Notes under the pieces: generated by a model
The model's input: only the letters and a program-made list of their open reading frames with translations
Told to the model about the DNA's origin: nothing
Databases searched by the model: none
In this document: piece after piece, positions 44,005 through 53,908 of the stretch
Position numbering within the stretch: the stretch's first letter is position 1
Layout: each line of letters starts with the position of its first letter
Assembly: GCF_900104175.1 (NCBI RefSeq)
Contig: NZ_FNIX01000009.1
Span: forward strand, 62,001 to 126,000
Source: Lentzea jiangxiensis
GTDB lineage: Bacteria; Actinomycetota; Actinomycetes; Mycobacteriales; Pseudonocardiaceae
Length of the DNA stretch: 64,000 nucleotides
Direction: 5' to 3'
Program-made: the position numbers and the translations under genes

Positions 44005-44006
44005 GG

Positions 44007-45107
44007 TCAGGTGCCGAGGCGCTCCGCGGCCGCCGCGACCCGTTCGTCGGTGGCCGTGAGGGCGATCCGCACGTGCTGGGCGCCCTCCGGCCCGTAGAAC
44101 GTGCCGGGAGCGGCCAGGACGCCGCGGTCGGCCAGCCAGGAGATGGTCTCCCAGGCGTCCTCACCGCGCGACGACCACAGGTAGAGCCCCGCCTCGGAGT
44201 GCGACACGGTGAACCCCGCCGCCTCCAGCGCGGGCTTGAGCACCTCGCGCCGGGCGCGGTAGCGCGCACGCTGCTCGGCGACGTGCTCGTCGTCCTCCAG
44301 CGCCGCCCGCATGGCCTCCTGCACCGGCCGCGGCACGATCATGCCCGCGTGCTTGCGCAGCTCCAGCAGGCCCGCCACCAGTTCCGGGTCACCGGTGATG
44401 AACCCGGCCCGGTAGCCCGCGAGCGACGACGACTTCGACAGCGAGTGCACGGCGAGCACGCCGTCGAAGGAGTCCACGACGGACGGGTGCAGCACCGACA
44501 CCGGCTCCGCGTCGTCCCACGGCAGCGCCAGGTAGCACTCGTCCGAGGCCACCACGGCGCCGACGGCACGAGCGGCGGCGACGGCGTCCCGCAGCTGCGC
44601 CGCCGACAGCACCCGGCCGGTCGGGTTCGACGGCGAGTTCAGCCACACCAGCTTCGTACCGGCGGGCGGTTGCTCCCCGTCGGCCAGGCGGACGACCTCC
44701 GCTCCCGCCAGCAGCGCGCCCACCTCGTAGGTCGGGTACGCCACGGACGGCACGGCGACGACGTCACCGGGGCCGACGCCGAGCAGTGTCGGCAGCCACG
44801 CCACGAGTTCCTTGGAGCCGATCGTGGGCAGCACCGCGGCCTCGGACAGCCCCGTGACCCCGTACCGGCGCCCCATCGCGGCGACGAAGGCCGCGCGCAG
44901 CTCGGGGGTGCCGTGGGTGGTCGGGTAGCCGGGGACGTCGGCGACCGACGACAGAGCGGCCTGGACCACCGCGGGAACCGGGTCGACGGGTGTGCCGACC
45001 GACAGGTCGACCACGCCACCGGGGTGCTTGCGCGCCTTGGCGGCGTGGTCTGCCAGCGAGTCCCACGGGAAGTCCGGCAGCGCCGGGCCCCTGCGCCGGA
45101 GGATCAA
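44007..45107 (-). CDS. dapC: N-succinyldiaminopimelate aminotransferase
   Basis: 366-residue class I PLP aminotransferase of the actinobacterial DapC type. [90 protein letters not shown], and [17 protein letters not shown] with the PLP lysine all match Rv1178 as I remember it. The start is TTG: it overlaps the ferredoxin stop (TTGA), and there is no ATG or GTG before the conserved core. Converts the DapD product before DapE acts. Confidence 0.93.
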   Translation of the reverse strand: MILRRRGPALPDFPWDSLADHAAKARKHPGGVVDLSVGTPVDPVPAVVQAALSSVADVPGYPTTHGTPELRAAFVAAMGRRYGVTGLSEAAVLPTIGSKELVAWLPTLLGVGPGDVVAVPSVAYPTYEVGALLAGAEVVRLADGEQPPAGTKLVWLNSPSNPTGRVLSAAQLRDAVAAARAVGAVVASDECYLALPWDDAEPVSVLHPSVVDSFDGVLAVHSLSKSSSLAGYRAGFITGDPELVAGLLELRKHAGMIVPRPVQEAMRAALEDDEHVAEQRARYRARREVLKPALEAAGFTVSHSEAGLYLWSSRGEDAWETISWLADRGVLAAPGTFYGPEGAQHVRIALTATDERVAAAAERLGT

Positions 45108-45433
45108 TGCCCCTCGGCAGCCTGCGGTGCGAGCGCCTTGACGAACTCCGGGTCGGCGCTGACCTTGCCGACCTTGGAGGCGCCACCGGGCGATCCGAGC
45201 TCGTTGAAGAAGTCGACGTTCGCCTTGGTGTAGTCCTTCCACTCGTCCGGGACGTCGTCCTCGTAGTAGATGGCTTCCACCGGGCACACCGGCTCGCACG
45301 CGCCGCAGTCCACACACTCGTCGGGGTGGATGTAGAGCATCCGGTCGCCTTCGTAGATGCAGTCGACCGGGCACTCTTCGATGCACGCCTTGTCGAGCAG
45401 ATCCACGCACGGCTGGGCGATCACATAAGTCAC
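45104..45433 (-). CDS. fdxC: seven-iron ferredoxin FdxC
   Basis: 109-residue 7Fe ferredoxin with one 3Fe-4S and one 4Fe-4S cluster. Cluster ligands: [20 protein letters not shown] in the first half, [20 protein letters not shown] in the second; the tail continues [15 protein letters not shown], as in mycobacterial FdxC. The GTG is preceded by GGAGAG; an upstream in-frame start would add non-conserved residues. Cotranscribed with dapC (four-base overlap), an order conserved with Rv1177-Rv1178. Electron partner unknown, probably a cytochrome P450 or reductase. Confidence 0.95.
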   Translation of the reverse strand: MTYVIAQPCVDLLDKACIEECPVDCIYEGDRMLYIHPDECVDCGACEPVCPVEAIYYEDDVPDEWKDYTKANVDFFNELGSPGGASKVGKVSADPEFVKALAPQAAEGH

Positions 45434-45566
45434 TGCGCTCTCCAACTTCATCTGGTCACACCGCGCAAGCCGGAGAGTACGCGGCACGTTCGAGTATCAC
45501 CCGGTCAGGCTTGCCTTAGCTGCACGGTGTTCCACGTCACAACACCTGGTGGGACAGGATGAACGC

Positions 45567-46289
45567 GTGCACACCGCCGATCATCTCGAACTGCTCTGCG
45601 CGCGAGCATGGCCCGCTGTGGCAGAAGTACCGCTAGGAGATTGGTTGATGCGCGCGGCGAACGGGTTCACCGGACGCGCCAACAGCACTCTGACCTGCGG
45701 TGATCCCGGCATTCCCATTCCTGACGCGTTGGGGGTCGTCCAGGGGTTCGCACGGGAGCACGGCATCAAACCCACGGCTCACGTCGTCCGGGGCTCCGCG
45801 CACGAGCCCGCGGTCGAACGGGCCGGGTGGCGCGTCGACCTCGATCATCCGGGCGGAGCGGAGTCGCTGGTCATGACCGGTGCTCTGGAGAAGTTCGCCG
45901 AGGGCGTGGCCGAAAGTCGTGATCTTCCCGGATGGTGGGAACTGACGGCCGGATCCGAGGTCTCCGCCGCCCAGCGGCACGTGCTCGGCACCGGCGACGC
46001 GGTCTGCTTCGCGAGCACCACCGAGAACGGCACCGTGGTCGCCGCGGTGCGGGGTGCGGTCGTCGACGACCTGCTCCACGTCGCACGGCTCGCCGTCCGG
46101 CCGTCACACCGCCGCCAGGGCCTCGCGAGGCGCCTGATGGGTGAGCTGGCGGGCTGGGGACTCGAGCGCGGCGCCGCGACGTGCGTGCTCCAGGTCGCCG
46201 AGCACAACGAGCCGGCGATCAGGCTGTACGAGGAGCTCGGCTGCTCCGAGCACCACCGCTACCGCTACTGGATCCCGGCGGTCTCGTAG
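45567..46289 (+). CDS. GNAT N-acetyltransferase
   Basis: 240 residues with a C-terminal GNAT fold: LLHVARLAVRPSHRRQGLAR gives the acetyl-CoA pyrophosphate loop (RRQGLA), then LERGAATCVLQVAEHNEPAI and LYEELGCSEHHRYRYW. The N-terminal half (WPAVAEVPLGDWLMRAANGF, GRANSTLTCGDPG) is typical of the actinobacterial variant linked to N-acetylglutamate synthase-like proteins. A CAGGAT hexamer six bases before the GTG suggests a leaderless start. Acceptor unknown. Confidence 0.88.
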   Translation: MHTADHLELLCARAWPAVAEVPLGDWLMRAANGFTGRANSTLTCGDPGIPIPDALGVVQGFAREHGIKPTAHVVRGSAHEPAVERAGWRVDLDHPGGAESLVMTGALEKFAEGVAESRDLPGWWELTAGSEVSAAQRHVLGTGDAVCFASTTENGTVVAAVRGAVVDDLLHVARLAVRPSHRRQGLARRLMGELAGWGLERGAATCVLQVAEHNEPAIRLYEELGCSEHHRYRYWIPAVS

Positions 46290-46690
46290 AGGCCGGGCCT
46301 GTTGGCCGCGTTGCGCGCCATCACGGCGCCCACGGCCACCGCGCCCGGCATGGCGCCGCCCGCGATCAGCAGCAGCGTGCGCCAGTCGCCGAGCAGGAAC
46401 TGGCCCTGGCCGCCGGGCTCGAGGAACCCGAGCCCGAAGATCGTGAAGAACCACACGAGAAGAGGCGCGGCGGCGGCCGCGACGCGCGTGGACAGGCCCG
46501 ACGCCCACTGCACGAGCAGCGGGGTGGTGACGACGGCCACCACGACCGTGACCGGGAACGGCAGGTCGCCCAGCCGGGGCAGGACCAGGCCGTCGAGCCT
46601 GAGCGGGAGGAAGAACGTCTCCAGCACGGCGAGCACTGCTGCCTCGACGCACAGGAGCAGCAGGAACACCACTCGCCAGCTACCGGTCAC
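46265..46690 (-). CDS. four-helix membrane protein linked to mshB
   Basis: 141 residues with about four membrane helices (WRVVFLLLLCVEAAVLAVLE, PFPVTVVVAVVTTPLLVQWA, AAAAPLLVWFFTIFGLGFLE, TLLLIAGGAMPGAVAVGAVM) and no known family motif. Its GTG lies inside the end of mshB, so the two are cotranscribed; a transmembrane gene also sits beside mshB in M. tuberculosis (Rv1171). Function unknown. Convergent overlap of 25 bases with the acetyltransferase gene. Confidence 0.8.
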   Translation of the reverse strand: MTGSWRVVFLLLLCVEAAVLAVLETFFLPLRLDGLVLPRLGDLPFPVTVVVAVVTTPLLVQWASGLSTRVAAAAAPLLVWFFTIFGLGFLEPGGQGQFLLGDWRTLLLIAGGAMPGAVAVGAVMARNAANRPGLYETAGIQ

Positions 46691-47516
46691 CCAGTCCTCC
46701 GAACAGATCCGCCTCCGCGCCCGCGGCCGATCCCTTGGCGAGCACGTAGTACTCGGCCCCGACCAGCGGCTGCGCGATGTCGTTCGACAGCGCGTACCCG
46801 TCGTCCCACACGCTGACCTGCGTCGAGTGTGCACGCAAAGCGCGGCGCTTGGCCGTCAGGTGCTCGGACACGTCCACAACCGTTGTGATCTCTTCATCCG
46901 GCGTGACCGGCAGCTCACCGGGCTCGGGCAGCCGGAACGCCTCGGGGACGTTCTCCAGGGCGGCCACACCGGCGTTCGTGGCGTCGCGGGACGTGACGGC
47001 GTAGAAGACCCGTTCGACGTCGGAGACCTGGGCGCACGCGGCGACCGTGATCTCGTGCGCGCGGATGTGGTCCGGGTGGCCGTAGCCGCCGAACGCGTCG
47101 TAGCTCACGACGACCTGGGGCTTGACCTCGCGCAGGATCTCGACCAGCTGCGCGGTCTGCTCCTCCAGCGCCCCCTGGATGAACGCGCGCGCCTTCGCGT
47201 TGGACGGCACGTCGACCATGCCGGAGTCGCGCCAGCGCCCGATGCCGCCGAGGAACCGGTGGTCCGTCACGCCGAGTGCGGCGCAGGCCGACCTCAGCTC
47301 ACCCACTCGGTAGCCGCCCAGCTGGTCGGCGGCGTCGGCGGCCAGGTGCGCCAGCGCGGGCGGGATGATCTCGCCCTCCTCCCCCAGCGTGCAGGTGACC
47401 ACCGTGACGTGCGCGCCGGCCGAGGCGTAGCGCGCGATGGTGCCGCCGGTCCAGAGACTCTCGTCATCGGGGTGGGCGTGCACGAAGAGCAACCGTGGTG
47501 GGGCAGTCAGCGTCAC
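46680..47516 (-). CDS. mshB: mycothiol biosynthesis deacetylase MshB
   Basis: 278-residue zinc deacetylase that removes acetate from GlcNAc-inositol in mycothiol synthesis. LFVHAHPDDESLWTGGTIA contains the HPDD motif (residues 15-18: zinc His, catalytic Asp, zinc Asp), VVTCTLGEEGE follows, and FGGYGHPDHIRAHEITVAA supplies the third zinc ligand. LGGIGRWRDSGM and AHSTQVSVWDDGYALSND are other MshB-specific parts. Presence of mycothiol synthesis confirms an actinobacterium. Confidence 0.95.
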   Translation of the reverse strand: MTLTAPPRLLFVHAHPDDESLWTGGTIARYASAGAHVTVVTCTLGEEGEIIPPALAHLAADAADQLGGYRVGELRSACAALGVTDHRFLGGIGRWRDSGMVDVPSNAKARAFIQGALEEQTAQLVEILREVKPQVVVSYDAFGGYGHPDHIRAHEITVAACAQVSDVERVFYAVTSRDATNAGVAALENVPEAFRLPEPGELPVTPDEEITTVVDVSEHLTAKRRALRAHSTQVSVWDDGYALSNDIAQPLVGAEYYVLAKGSAAGAEADLFGGLGDR

Positions 47517-47600
47517 CGGAAAAGAGTAAAGCGGTGTTCATCTCCCCTGCTCCGCAGGGGCGGCGAGATCGCCGGGAAGACGCGCCCGCGTCAGAGCGCG

Positions 47601-47643
47601 GAGAGCCTCGGCCGGCCCGTTGTGCGGGCCGGCCGAGGCTCTC
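47601..47643 (-). terminator. 19-bp hairpin after the opp operon
   Basis: 47601-47619 pairs perfectly with 47625-47643 around TTGTG. It lies 19 bases beyond the oppF stop and insulates mshB. Confidence 0.9.
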
Positions 47644-47661
47644 ACCGGTCAGCGGAGACCG

Positions 47662-48654
47662 TCACACGACCGCGCGTTCCTCCGCGAAGTGGCAGGCGGA
47701 CAACGTTCCCCCCGGTCCACCACGCCTCTCCAGCTTCGGTTCCTCGGTGGCGCAGATGTCCTGCGCCTTCCAGCACCGCGTGCGGAAGCGGCACCCCGAC
47801 GGCGGGTTGACCGGCGACGGCACGTCACCGGTCAGCACGATCCGCTGGCGCTGCCGCTCCGCCTTCGGGTCGGGCATCGGCACGGCCGAGAGCAACGCCT
47901 GCGTGTACGGGTGCATCGGCCTGGTGTAGATCGCCTCGCGGTCGCCCATCTCGATGATCTTGCCGAGGTACATCACCGCGACGCGGTCCGAGATGTGCCG
48001 CACCACCGAGAGGTCGTGCGCGACGAACAGGTACGCGAGCCCGAGCCGATCCTGCAGCTCCTCCAGCAGGTTCACGACCCCGGCCTGCACCGAGACGTCC
48101 AAAGCGGACACCGGCTCGTCCAGCACCAGGAACCGCGGGTTCAGCGCGAGCGCGCGGGCGATGCCGATGCGCTGGCGCTGACCGCCGGAGAACTCGTGCG
48201 GGTAGCGGGCGCGGTGCTCGGGGTTGAGGCCCACGAGCTCCATCAGCTCGTTGACCCGCCGTTGCACGCCGCCTTCGACGCCGTGGATCTGCAGCGGCTC
48301 CGCGATGATGTCGTTGACCTGCCACTTGGGGTTCAGCGACGCGTACGGGTCCTGGAAGACGATCTGGATGTCCTTGCGCAACGGCCGCAGCTGCTTGTTG
48401 CTCATCGACGTGAGCTCGCGCCCGTCGAACTTCACCGAGCCCGAGGTCGGCTTGTGCAGCTGCAGGATCGCGCGCCCGGTCGTCGACTTGCCGCAGCCGG
48501 ACTCGCCGACGAGGCCGAGCGTCTCACCGGGGTGCAGCGTGAACGACACACCGGACACGGCCTGCACCGTGCCGGTGTTGCGCGGGATGATCCCCTTGCC
48601 GCGCACCGGGAACTCCTTGACGAGGTCGGTGACCTCCAGCAACGGCGCGGTCAC
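47662..48654 (-). CDS. oppF: oligopeptide ABC transporter ATPase OppF
   Basis: 330-residue ATPase. Walker [20 protein letters not shown]-loop [13 protein letters not shown], signature [15 protein letters not shown], Walker [13 protein letters not shown], switch His in [13 protein letters not shown]. The C-terminal Opp extension carries a Cys motif ([16 protein letters not shown]) that binds an Fe-S cluster or zinc in related transporters. Partner of OppD; start overlaps the oppD stop by four bases. Confidence 0.95.
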   Translation of the reverse strand: MTAPLLEVTDLVKEFPVRGKGIIPRNTGTVQAVSGVSFTLHPGETLGLVGESGCGKSTTGRAILQLHKPTSGSVKFDGRELTSMSNKQLRPLRKDIQIVFQDPYASLNPKWQVNDIIAEPLQIHGVEGGVQRRVNELMELVGLNPEHRARYPHEFSGGQRQRIGIARALALNPRFLVLDEPVSALDVSVQAGVVNLLEELQDRLGLAYLFVAHDLSVVRHISDRVAVMYLGKIIEMGDREAIYTRPMHPYTQALLSAVPMPDPKAERQRQRIVLTGDVPSPVNPPSGCRFRTRCWKAQDICATEEPKLERRGGPGGTLSACHFAEERAVV

Positions 48655-49814
48655 TTCGCCTCCTCATCAGTCACCGAAGACCCGTGCACGGCGGTCACCT
48701 CGAGGGACTCGTCGGGGTTGGCCGCGGCGAACGCCGCCGGGTTCTCCACCGTGCCGATCTCGTCGTGCAGGAACAGCCTCTGCGGCTGCTCGATCGTCGC
48801 CAGGTGCTCCCAGCGGTGGCACCGCGTCCGGTGGCCGGGCGCGCCGGCCTCCTCGAGCTCCGGCTCCCACTCGTGGCACACCTCGGCGACGAGGGGGCAG
48901 CGCGGGGAGAACGAGCAGCCGGTCGGCAGGTTCACGAGCGAGGGCGGCGCGCCCTTGATCGGGGTGAGCCGCTTGCCCAGCGTGGACGGGTTCGGCACGG
49001 AGCCGAGAAGTCCCACGGTGTAGGGCATGCGCGGCCGTTCGAAGACGTCGTCGACCGGGCCGGACTCGACCACGGTGCCGCCGTACATCACCTGCACGCG
49101 GTTGACCATGCCCGCGACCACGCCGAGGTCGTGCGTGATCATGATGATCGCCGCGTCGGTCTCGGACTGGATGCGCAGCATGGTGTCGAGGATCTGCGCC
49201 TGCACCGTCACGTCGAGCGCGGTGGTCGGCTCGTCGGCGATGATCACGCTGGGGTCGTTGATGATCGCCATCGCGATGACGACGCGCTGGCGCATGCCGC
49301 CGGAGAACTCGTGCGGGTACTGCGCCGCGCGCTTGTCCGGCTGCGGGATGCCGACCAGCTCGAGCGCCTCGACCGCCTTGGCCCACGCCGCTTTTTTGGA
49401 GACGTCGTGGTGCGCGCGGTAGGTCTCGGCGAGCTGCCACCCCACGGTGTAGACCGGGTTCAGCGACGTCATCGGGTCCTGGAAGATCATCGAGATGTGC
49501 TTGCTGCGGAACGGCTGCATCTGCTTGTAGGTGCGGCCGTTCAGCTCCTCACCGCGGTAGCGGATGGAACCCTCGATGCGGGCGTTCTTGGGCAGCAGGC
49601 CCATGATCGCCATGGAGGACACCGACTTGCCGGAGCCCGACTCGCCCACGATGCCGAGCACGTCGCCGGAGTTGAGGTCGAACGAGACGTTGCGCACGGC
49701 GCGGACGTCACCGTCGTCGGTCGGGAACGTGACCGAGAGGTCCCTGACCGAGAGCAGCGGTGCGGTGGTACCGGAGGGCAGGAAGTCCTCCGAGAGATCG
49801 GGAGCAGTGGACAT
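48651..49814 (-). CDS. oppD: oligopeptide ABC transporter ATPase OppD
   Basis: 387-residue ATPase. Walker [19 protein letters not shown]-loop [14 protein letters not shown], signature [15 protein letters not shown], Walker [13 protein letters not shown], switch His in [13 protein letters not shown], and C-terminal cysteines in [18 protein letters not shown]-terminal tail of about 60 residues beyond the family end is acidic. ATG overlaps the oppC stop by one base. Confidence 0.95.
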   Translation of the reverse strand: MSTAPDLSEDFLPSGTTAPLLSVRDLSVTFPTDDGDVRAVRNVSFDLNSGDVLGIVGESGSGKSVSSMAIMGLLPKNARIEGSIRYRGEELNGRTYKQMQPFRSKHISMIFQDPMTSLNPVYTVGWQLAETYRAHHDVSKKAAWAKAVEALELVGIPQPDKRAAQYPHEFSGGMRQRVVIAMAIINDPSVIIADEPTTALDVTVQAQILDTMLRIQSETDAAIIMITHDLGVVAGMVNRVQVMYGGTVVESGPVDDVFERPRMPYTVGLLGSVPNPSTLGKRLTPIKGAPPSLVNLPTGCSFSPRCPLVAEVCHEWEPELEEAGAPGHRTRCHRWEHLATIEQPQRLFLHDEIGTVENPAAFAAANPDESLEVTAVHGSSVTDEEAK

Positions 49815-50746
49815 CAGGCACGCACCTTCGTCTGCCTCGGGTCGAACGCGTCGCGCAGGCCGTCACCGATGAAGTTGACGGCGAGGGAGAGCGACACGAG
49901 CACGATGAACGGACCCCAGAACAGCCACGGCCGGTTCAGGAACTGCCCGTAGTTCTCCAGCACGATCACGCCGAGCGACGTGTCCGGCGGCTGGACGCCC
50001 AGGCCCAGGAACGACAGCGCGGCCTCGGTGAGGACCGCGGCGGCGATCGCCAGCGTGGCGTTCACCGTGATGCTGCCGATCATGTTCGGCACGAGGTGCT
50101 TGAAGATGATGCGCGGGGTGCTGGCGCCGCAGGCCCGTGCGGCCTCGACGAACTCCCGCTGTGCCAGGGAGAGCGTCTCACCGCGCGTGATGCGGGCGAT
50201 CTGCATCCAGGCGAAGGCGGCGAGCACCAGCGCGACGACGTACCAGCTGCCGGAGAAGCCCTTCACCACGATCGCGGCGACCGCGATCTGCGGGATGATC
50301 AGCAGCAGGTCGACGAGCCGCATCAGCGCGGCGTCCACGAAGCCGCGGAGGTATCCGGCCAGGGCACCGAAGGTCACCCCGATCGCGGTCGCCAGCGCGG
50401 CCACGATCAACGCGATCTGCAGCGAGTACCCGGTGCCGCGCATGAGCAGCGCGAGCATGTCCTTGCCGACCTGGGTGGTGCCGAGCGGGTGGGTGCCGCT
50501 CATCGGCTGGTAGGACTTGCTGGTCACGTCCTCGTAGTCGTAGGTCCAGATGAACGGACCGACGAACGCGAAGAGCACGAGGAAGACGAAGACGCCGAGG
50601 CTCACCATGGCGAGCCGGTGGCGGAGGAAGCGCCGCAGGACGAGCTGGCCCTGGGTGCGGGTCTTGGTGGCGTCGAACTCGTGGGAGTCGGCCTCGGGAG
50701 CGCTGTTCACCACGCCGCCCTCGGACGCCAAGTTGATGTTAGCCAA
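49814..50746 (-). CDS. oppC: oligopeptide ABC transporter permease OppC
   Basis: 310-residue inner-membrane permease. A cytoplasmic N-terminus is followed by a first helix (LAMVSLGVFVFLVLFAFVGP), a large external loop (MSGTHPLGTTQVGKDML) and the BPD_transp_1 core with ALIVAALATAIGVTFGALAG, LIIPQIAVAAIVVKGFSG and an EAA loop (EFVEAARACGASTPRIIFKH). TTG is the apparent start, inside the end of oppB; GTG codons at about residue 12 are an alternative. Confidence 0.93.
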   Translation of the reverse strand: MANINLASEGGVVNSAPEADSHEFDATKTRTQGQLVLRRFLRHRLAMVSLGVFVFLVLFAFVGPFIWTYDYEDVTSKSYQPMSGTHPLGTTQVGKDMLALLMRGTGYSLQIALIVAALATAIGVTFGALAGYLRGFVDAALMRLVDLLLIIPQIAVAAIVVKGFSGSWYVVALVLAAFAWMQIARITRGETLSLAQREFVEAARACGASTPRIIFKHLVPNMIGSITVNATLAIAAAVLTEAALSFLGLGVQPPDTSLGVIVLENYGQFLNRPWLFWGPFIVLVSLSLAVNFIGDGLRDAFDPRQTKVRA

Positions 50747-51737
50747 GGCGAATCCTGGGGTCGAGGATGCCGTACACGACGTCGGCGATCAGGTTGAACA
50801 GCACGATCAGGGTCGCCGTGACGGCGAGCCAGCCCATCAGCATCGGCGGGTCGAACTGCCGCACGGAGTTCACGAGCAGCGTGCCCATGCCGGCCCAGCC
50901 GAACACGGTCTCGGTGATGATCGCGCCGGACAGCACGGCACCGAAGTTCAGCGAGAACAGGGTGGCGACGGGGATCAGCGCGTTGCGGAAGGCGTGGCGG
51001 AAGATCACCCGGCTCTGCGAGATGCCCTTCGCCCGCGCGGTGCGCACGAAGTCCGAGTGCAGGATCTCCAGCATGGAGGCCCGTTCGAACCGGCTGTAGG
51101 CGGCGAAGCTGATCAGCATCAGCGCGACGGTCGGCAGCAGGAACGTGCCGGTGTACTTGAAGACCACCTCACCGAAGCTGCCGGAGAACCCACCCGGCCG
51201 GGGACCGGCGGTGGTGAGCCAGCGGTCCAGCCCCATCGACTCCAGGACGTTGTTGAACTGGATGCCGTAGTTCTTCACGATCACCGCGACGCAGAAGATC
51301 GGCATCGAGAACATGAGGAACGCGGTGCTGGTGGCGAGGTAGTCGAAGATCGAGTACTGGCGCACGGCGGCGAGCACGCCGACCGAGACACCCAGTGTCA
51401 GAGCGAGCAGCTCAGCGCCGATGACGAGGCGGCCGGTGGTCCACAGCGCGTCCGTGACGGCCGGGAAGACAGCGGTCTTGGCCTGACCGAGGGCGATGCT
51501 CTGGCCCCAGTCGCCCGACAGGAAGTCGGTGAGCCAGTTCCAGTAGCGGACGATGACGGGCTTGTCCAAGCCCAGGGTGGCCTCGGCGGCCCTGATGTCG
51601 GCGTCGGTGACGCCGGGCCGGAAGCGCATCTCCGCCAAGGGGTTGCCGGCGGTGGCGACGAGGACGTAGCAGGCGAAACTGCCGATGATCAGGATGGGTA
51701 TCGAGATCAGCAGCCGTCGGATGATGTAGCGGATCAC
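50739..51737 (-). CDS. oppB: oligopeptide ABC transporter permease OppB
   Basis: 332-residue permease. IRRLLISIPILIIGSFACYV is the first helix, followed by the external N-domain (MRFRPGVTDADIRAAEATLG), six core helices, the EAA loop (FVRTARAKGISQSRVIFRHA) and the conserved C-terminal VNSVRQFDPPMLMGWLAVTA. Separated from oppA by a hairpin. Confidence 0.94.
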   Translation of the reverse strand: MIRYIIRRLLISIPILIIGSFACYVLVATAGNPLAEMRFRPGVTDADIRAAEATLGLDKPVIVRYWNWLTDFLSGDWGQSIALGQAKTAVFPAVTDALWTTGRLVIGAELLALTLGVSVGVLAAVRQYSIFDYLATSTAFLMFSMPIFCVAVIVKNYGIQFNNVLESMGLDRWLTTAGPRPGGFSGSFGEVVFKYTGTFLLPTVALMLISFAAYSRFERASMLEILHSDFVRTARAKGISQSRVIFRHAFRNALIPVATLFSLNFGAVLSGAIITETVFGWAGMGTLLVNSVRQFDPPMLMGWLAVTATLIVLFNLIADVVYGILDPRIRLG

Positions 51738-51763
51738 GGCGGGCTCCTAGGGGGCAACCCGGC

Positions 51764-51800
51764 TCGGGCGGGGCCGGACTCGTGGTCCGGCCCCGCCCGA
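51764..51800 (-). terminator. intercistronic hairpin between oppA and oppB
   Basis: TCGGGCGGGGCCGGA (51764-51778) pairs with 51786-51800, a 15-bp stem with a seven-base loop. It lies 29 bases after the oppA stop and 26 before the oppB start, and could partly terminate or stabilise the oppA message so that more binding protein is made. Confidence 0.85.
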
Positions 51801-51829
51801 TCAGGCGTTGCGCACTTCAGCTATGGCGA

Positions 51830-53614
51830 TTACTTGGTCTGCCACTCGTTGGCGTTCCACAGCGCGCCGTAGTAGCTCTGGAAGTACACGCGGTCGAGCC
51901 CCTTGAAGGCCCACATGTTCGGCATCTGGAACAGCGGCAGCGAGCCGTAGGCGTTGGCCAGCTCCGCGTCCGCCTCGGCGAAGAACTTCAGCGAGTCGGA
52001 GATCGAGGTCTGCGAGACCGCCTGCTTCATGGCCTCGTCGGCCTTCGGCACGCTCAGGTTCTGCCAGTTCTGGCCGCCACCGGTCTCGTAGATCGACTTC
52101 TTGCTGCCCTTGAAGGGGCTGCCGGACCAGGCGAACAGCGCGACGTCGTAGTCACCCGCGGAGACGCGCTCGTCGAGGAAGTTCGGGTCGGTGTCGTCCT
52201 TGACCTCGATGCCGGCTTCCTTGCACTGGCCCTGGATGAGCTCGACGGTCTGCTTGCGGCGCGGGATGTCGGTGTGGCTGATCCGGAAGGAGGCACGCAC
52301 GCCGTCCTTCGCGAACACGCCGTCGGCACCCTGCGTCCAGCCCGCGCCGGTCATGATCTTCTTGGACTCGGCCGCGTCACCCTTGGACTTGTCGGCGTAG
52401 TTGTCCTTGTAGCCCTCGTCCTTCGGGAAGAAGATCAGGCTGCCGAGCGGCTTGGCGTCGGTCTGGACCTCGCTGATGAGCTTGTCGATGATGTCCTGGC
52501 GCTTGACGCACATGAAGAAGGCCTTGCGGACCTCTTCCTTCGACAGCACCGGGTGCTTCATCTGGATGTCCAGGTGCTCGAACGACAGGCCGGGGCCCGC
52601 GCCGAACGTGACGCCCTGGGCGTTCAGGCTCTTGAGCTTGGTGGCCGCGTTCGCGTCCGGCTGCGCGAAGGAGTTGACGGCGACCTCACCGTTCTCCAGC
52701 GCCTGCGCCTGCGCGACCGGGTCCGAGATGGCCTTCAGCACGATCTTCTCGGGACCACCGGGCTTGCCGACCCACTTGGGGTTGCGCTCGAGCGTCACCG
52801 ACTGGTTGGGCTCGAAGCCGGTCAGCACGTAGGAACCCGCGCCGGGCATGAGCTCCTTGGTGAAGCCGTTCCACTTCTCGTTCCAGAAGTCAGCGGCCTT
52901 CTGGATCTCGGCGGCGGCGCTGTCCTTGTTGAGCTTCGTGATGTCGGCGATGCCGGCGTTCTTCTCGAGGATGTGCGCCGGGAGGATGTCGTTGTTGAAC
53001 ATGTCCTCGTAGTCCGGGTACGGAGACGAGAACGTGCCGACGAACGTCTGGTCGTCCTTGCACTCACCGGTCGACAGGTCGTACCCCGTCGTGCCGGCGG
53101 GCTTGAAGTACTTGCCGCCGTCGGCCTTCTTCGCCGAGTTGCTCTGCGTGAACCACGCCATGTAGAAGTCGTCGCAGTCCCACGCCTCGCCGTCGGACCA
53201 GGTGACGCCCTTCTTCAGCTTCCAGGTCACGACCTGCGGAGACTTCGAGGTGACCTCGACGGACTCCATGACGTCCTTGTTCAGGACGACCTTGTTGTTG
53301 CCGTTCAGCAGGTGCGCACCAGGCTGCACGAGCGTCAGCGCGAACGTGTTGTAGGACTGGTTGGCGTCCTCCGTCGCGTTGTTGTACGAGGTGAACGGCT
53401 TGTCGGTCGTGACGACGACCTGACCGCTCTGCTTCGTCTCCGGCGCGGTGTAGCCGTCAGCGGACTCGCCGCGTGCGGTCGCCATCTCCGCGATGGTGGC
53501 GTCTCCACCATCTGCGTCGTTGGTCCCTCCACCGCCGCCACAGGCACTCAGCACGAGAGACGCGCTGGCCACCAGCGCGATCGCCGGCAGTGCTTTGGTT
53601 CTCCTCATCGACAC
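51830..53614 (-). CDS. oppA: oligopeptide-binding lipoprotein OppA
   Basis: 594-residue family-5 solute-binding lipoprotein. The signal peptide (ALPAIALVASASLVLSACGG) has the lipobox LSAC and a Gly/Asp linker. The ligand domain shows PQVVTWKLKKGVTWSDGEAW, FYMAWFTQSN, YPDYEDMFNNDILPAHILEK, GAGSYVLTGFEPNQSVTLER and the C-terminal SVPKADEAMKQAVSQTSIS. The GTG follows AGGAGG; an ATG two codons in is an alternative. First gene of oppABCDF. The 294 bases upstream (53615-53908) hold its promoter and no gene. Confidence 0.94.
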   Translation of the reverse strand: MSMRRTKALPAIALVASASLVLSACGGGGGTNDADGGDATIAEMATARGESADGYTAPETKQSGQVVVTTDKPFTSYNNATEDANQSYNTFALTLVQPGAHLLNGNNKVVLNKDVMESVEVTSKSPQVVTWKLKKGVTWSDGEAWDCDDFYMAWFTQSNSAKKADGGKYFKPAGTTGYDLSTGECKDDQTFVGTFSSPYPDYEDMFNNDILPAHILEKNAGIADITKLNKDSAAAEIQKAADFWNEKWNGFTKELMPGAGSYVLTGFEPNQSVTLERNPKWVGKPGGPEKIVLKAISDPVAQAQALENGEVAVNSFAQPDANAATKLKSLNAQGVTFGAGPGLSFEHLDIQMKHPVLSKEEVRKAFFMCVKRQDIIDKLISEVQTDAKPLGSLIFFPKDEGYKDNYADKSKGDAAESKKIMTGAGWTQGADGVFAKDGVRASFRISHTDIPRRKQTVELIQGQCKEAGIEVKDDTDPNFLDERVSAGDYDVALFAWSGSPFKGSKKSIYETGGGQNWQNLSVPKADEAMKQAVSQTSISDSLKFFAEADAELANAYGSLPLFQMPNMWAFKGLDRVYFQSYYGALWNANEWQTK

Positions 53615-53908
53615 GTGCCCTCCTAGCACTGGGCGGCTGCGGCCTGGTCGGCCTGCACGCCCATAACCGAGATGTGCCATACGCGCCCCGAACCGGCACA
53701 TCGTGGGCAGCACGGTAGAAACCCGTTGAGGCGGCGGTCACTACCTGGGAGGGTGATCGTGACCCAATGGAAACAGGTTGTAGCAGGCCGCGATGGCCCG
53801 ATTACCGGGCGACAGCGTTCGTTGACCGGGCACGTGAAATTCTGTCAACGAAGGCGCCCGAACGTATCAACGCGAAAAGGGCTTGCGCAACGGATTCCGG
53901 GGCGTCCG

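Noticed and set aside
47662-53614. opp genes as a siderophore or nickel importer
   Set aside because: OppA length and motifs and the OppD/F C-terminal Cys extensions fit the peptide family; no metal-import genes nearby.
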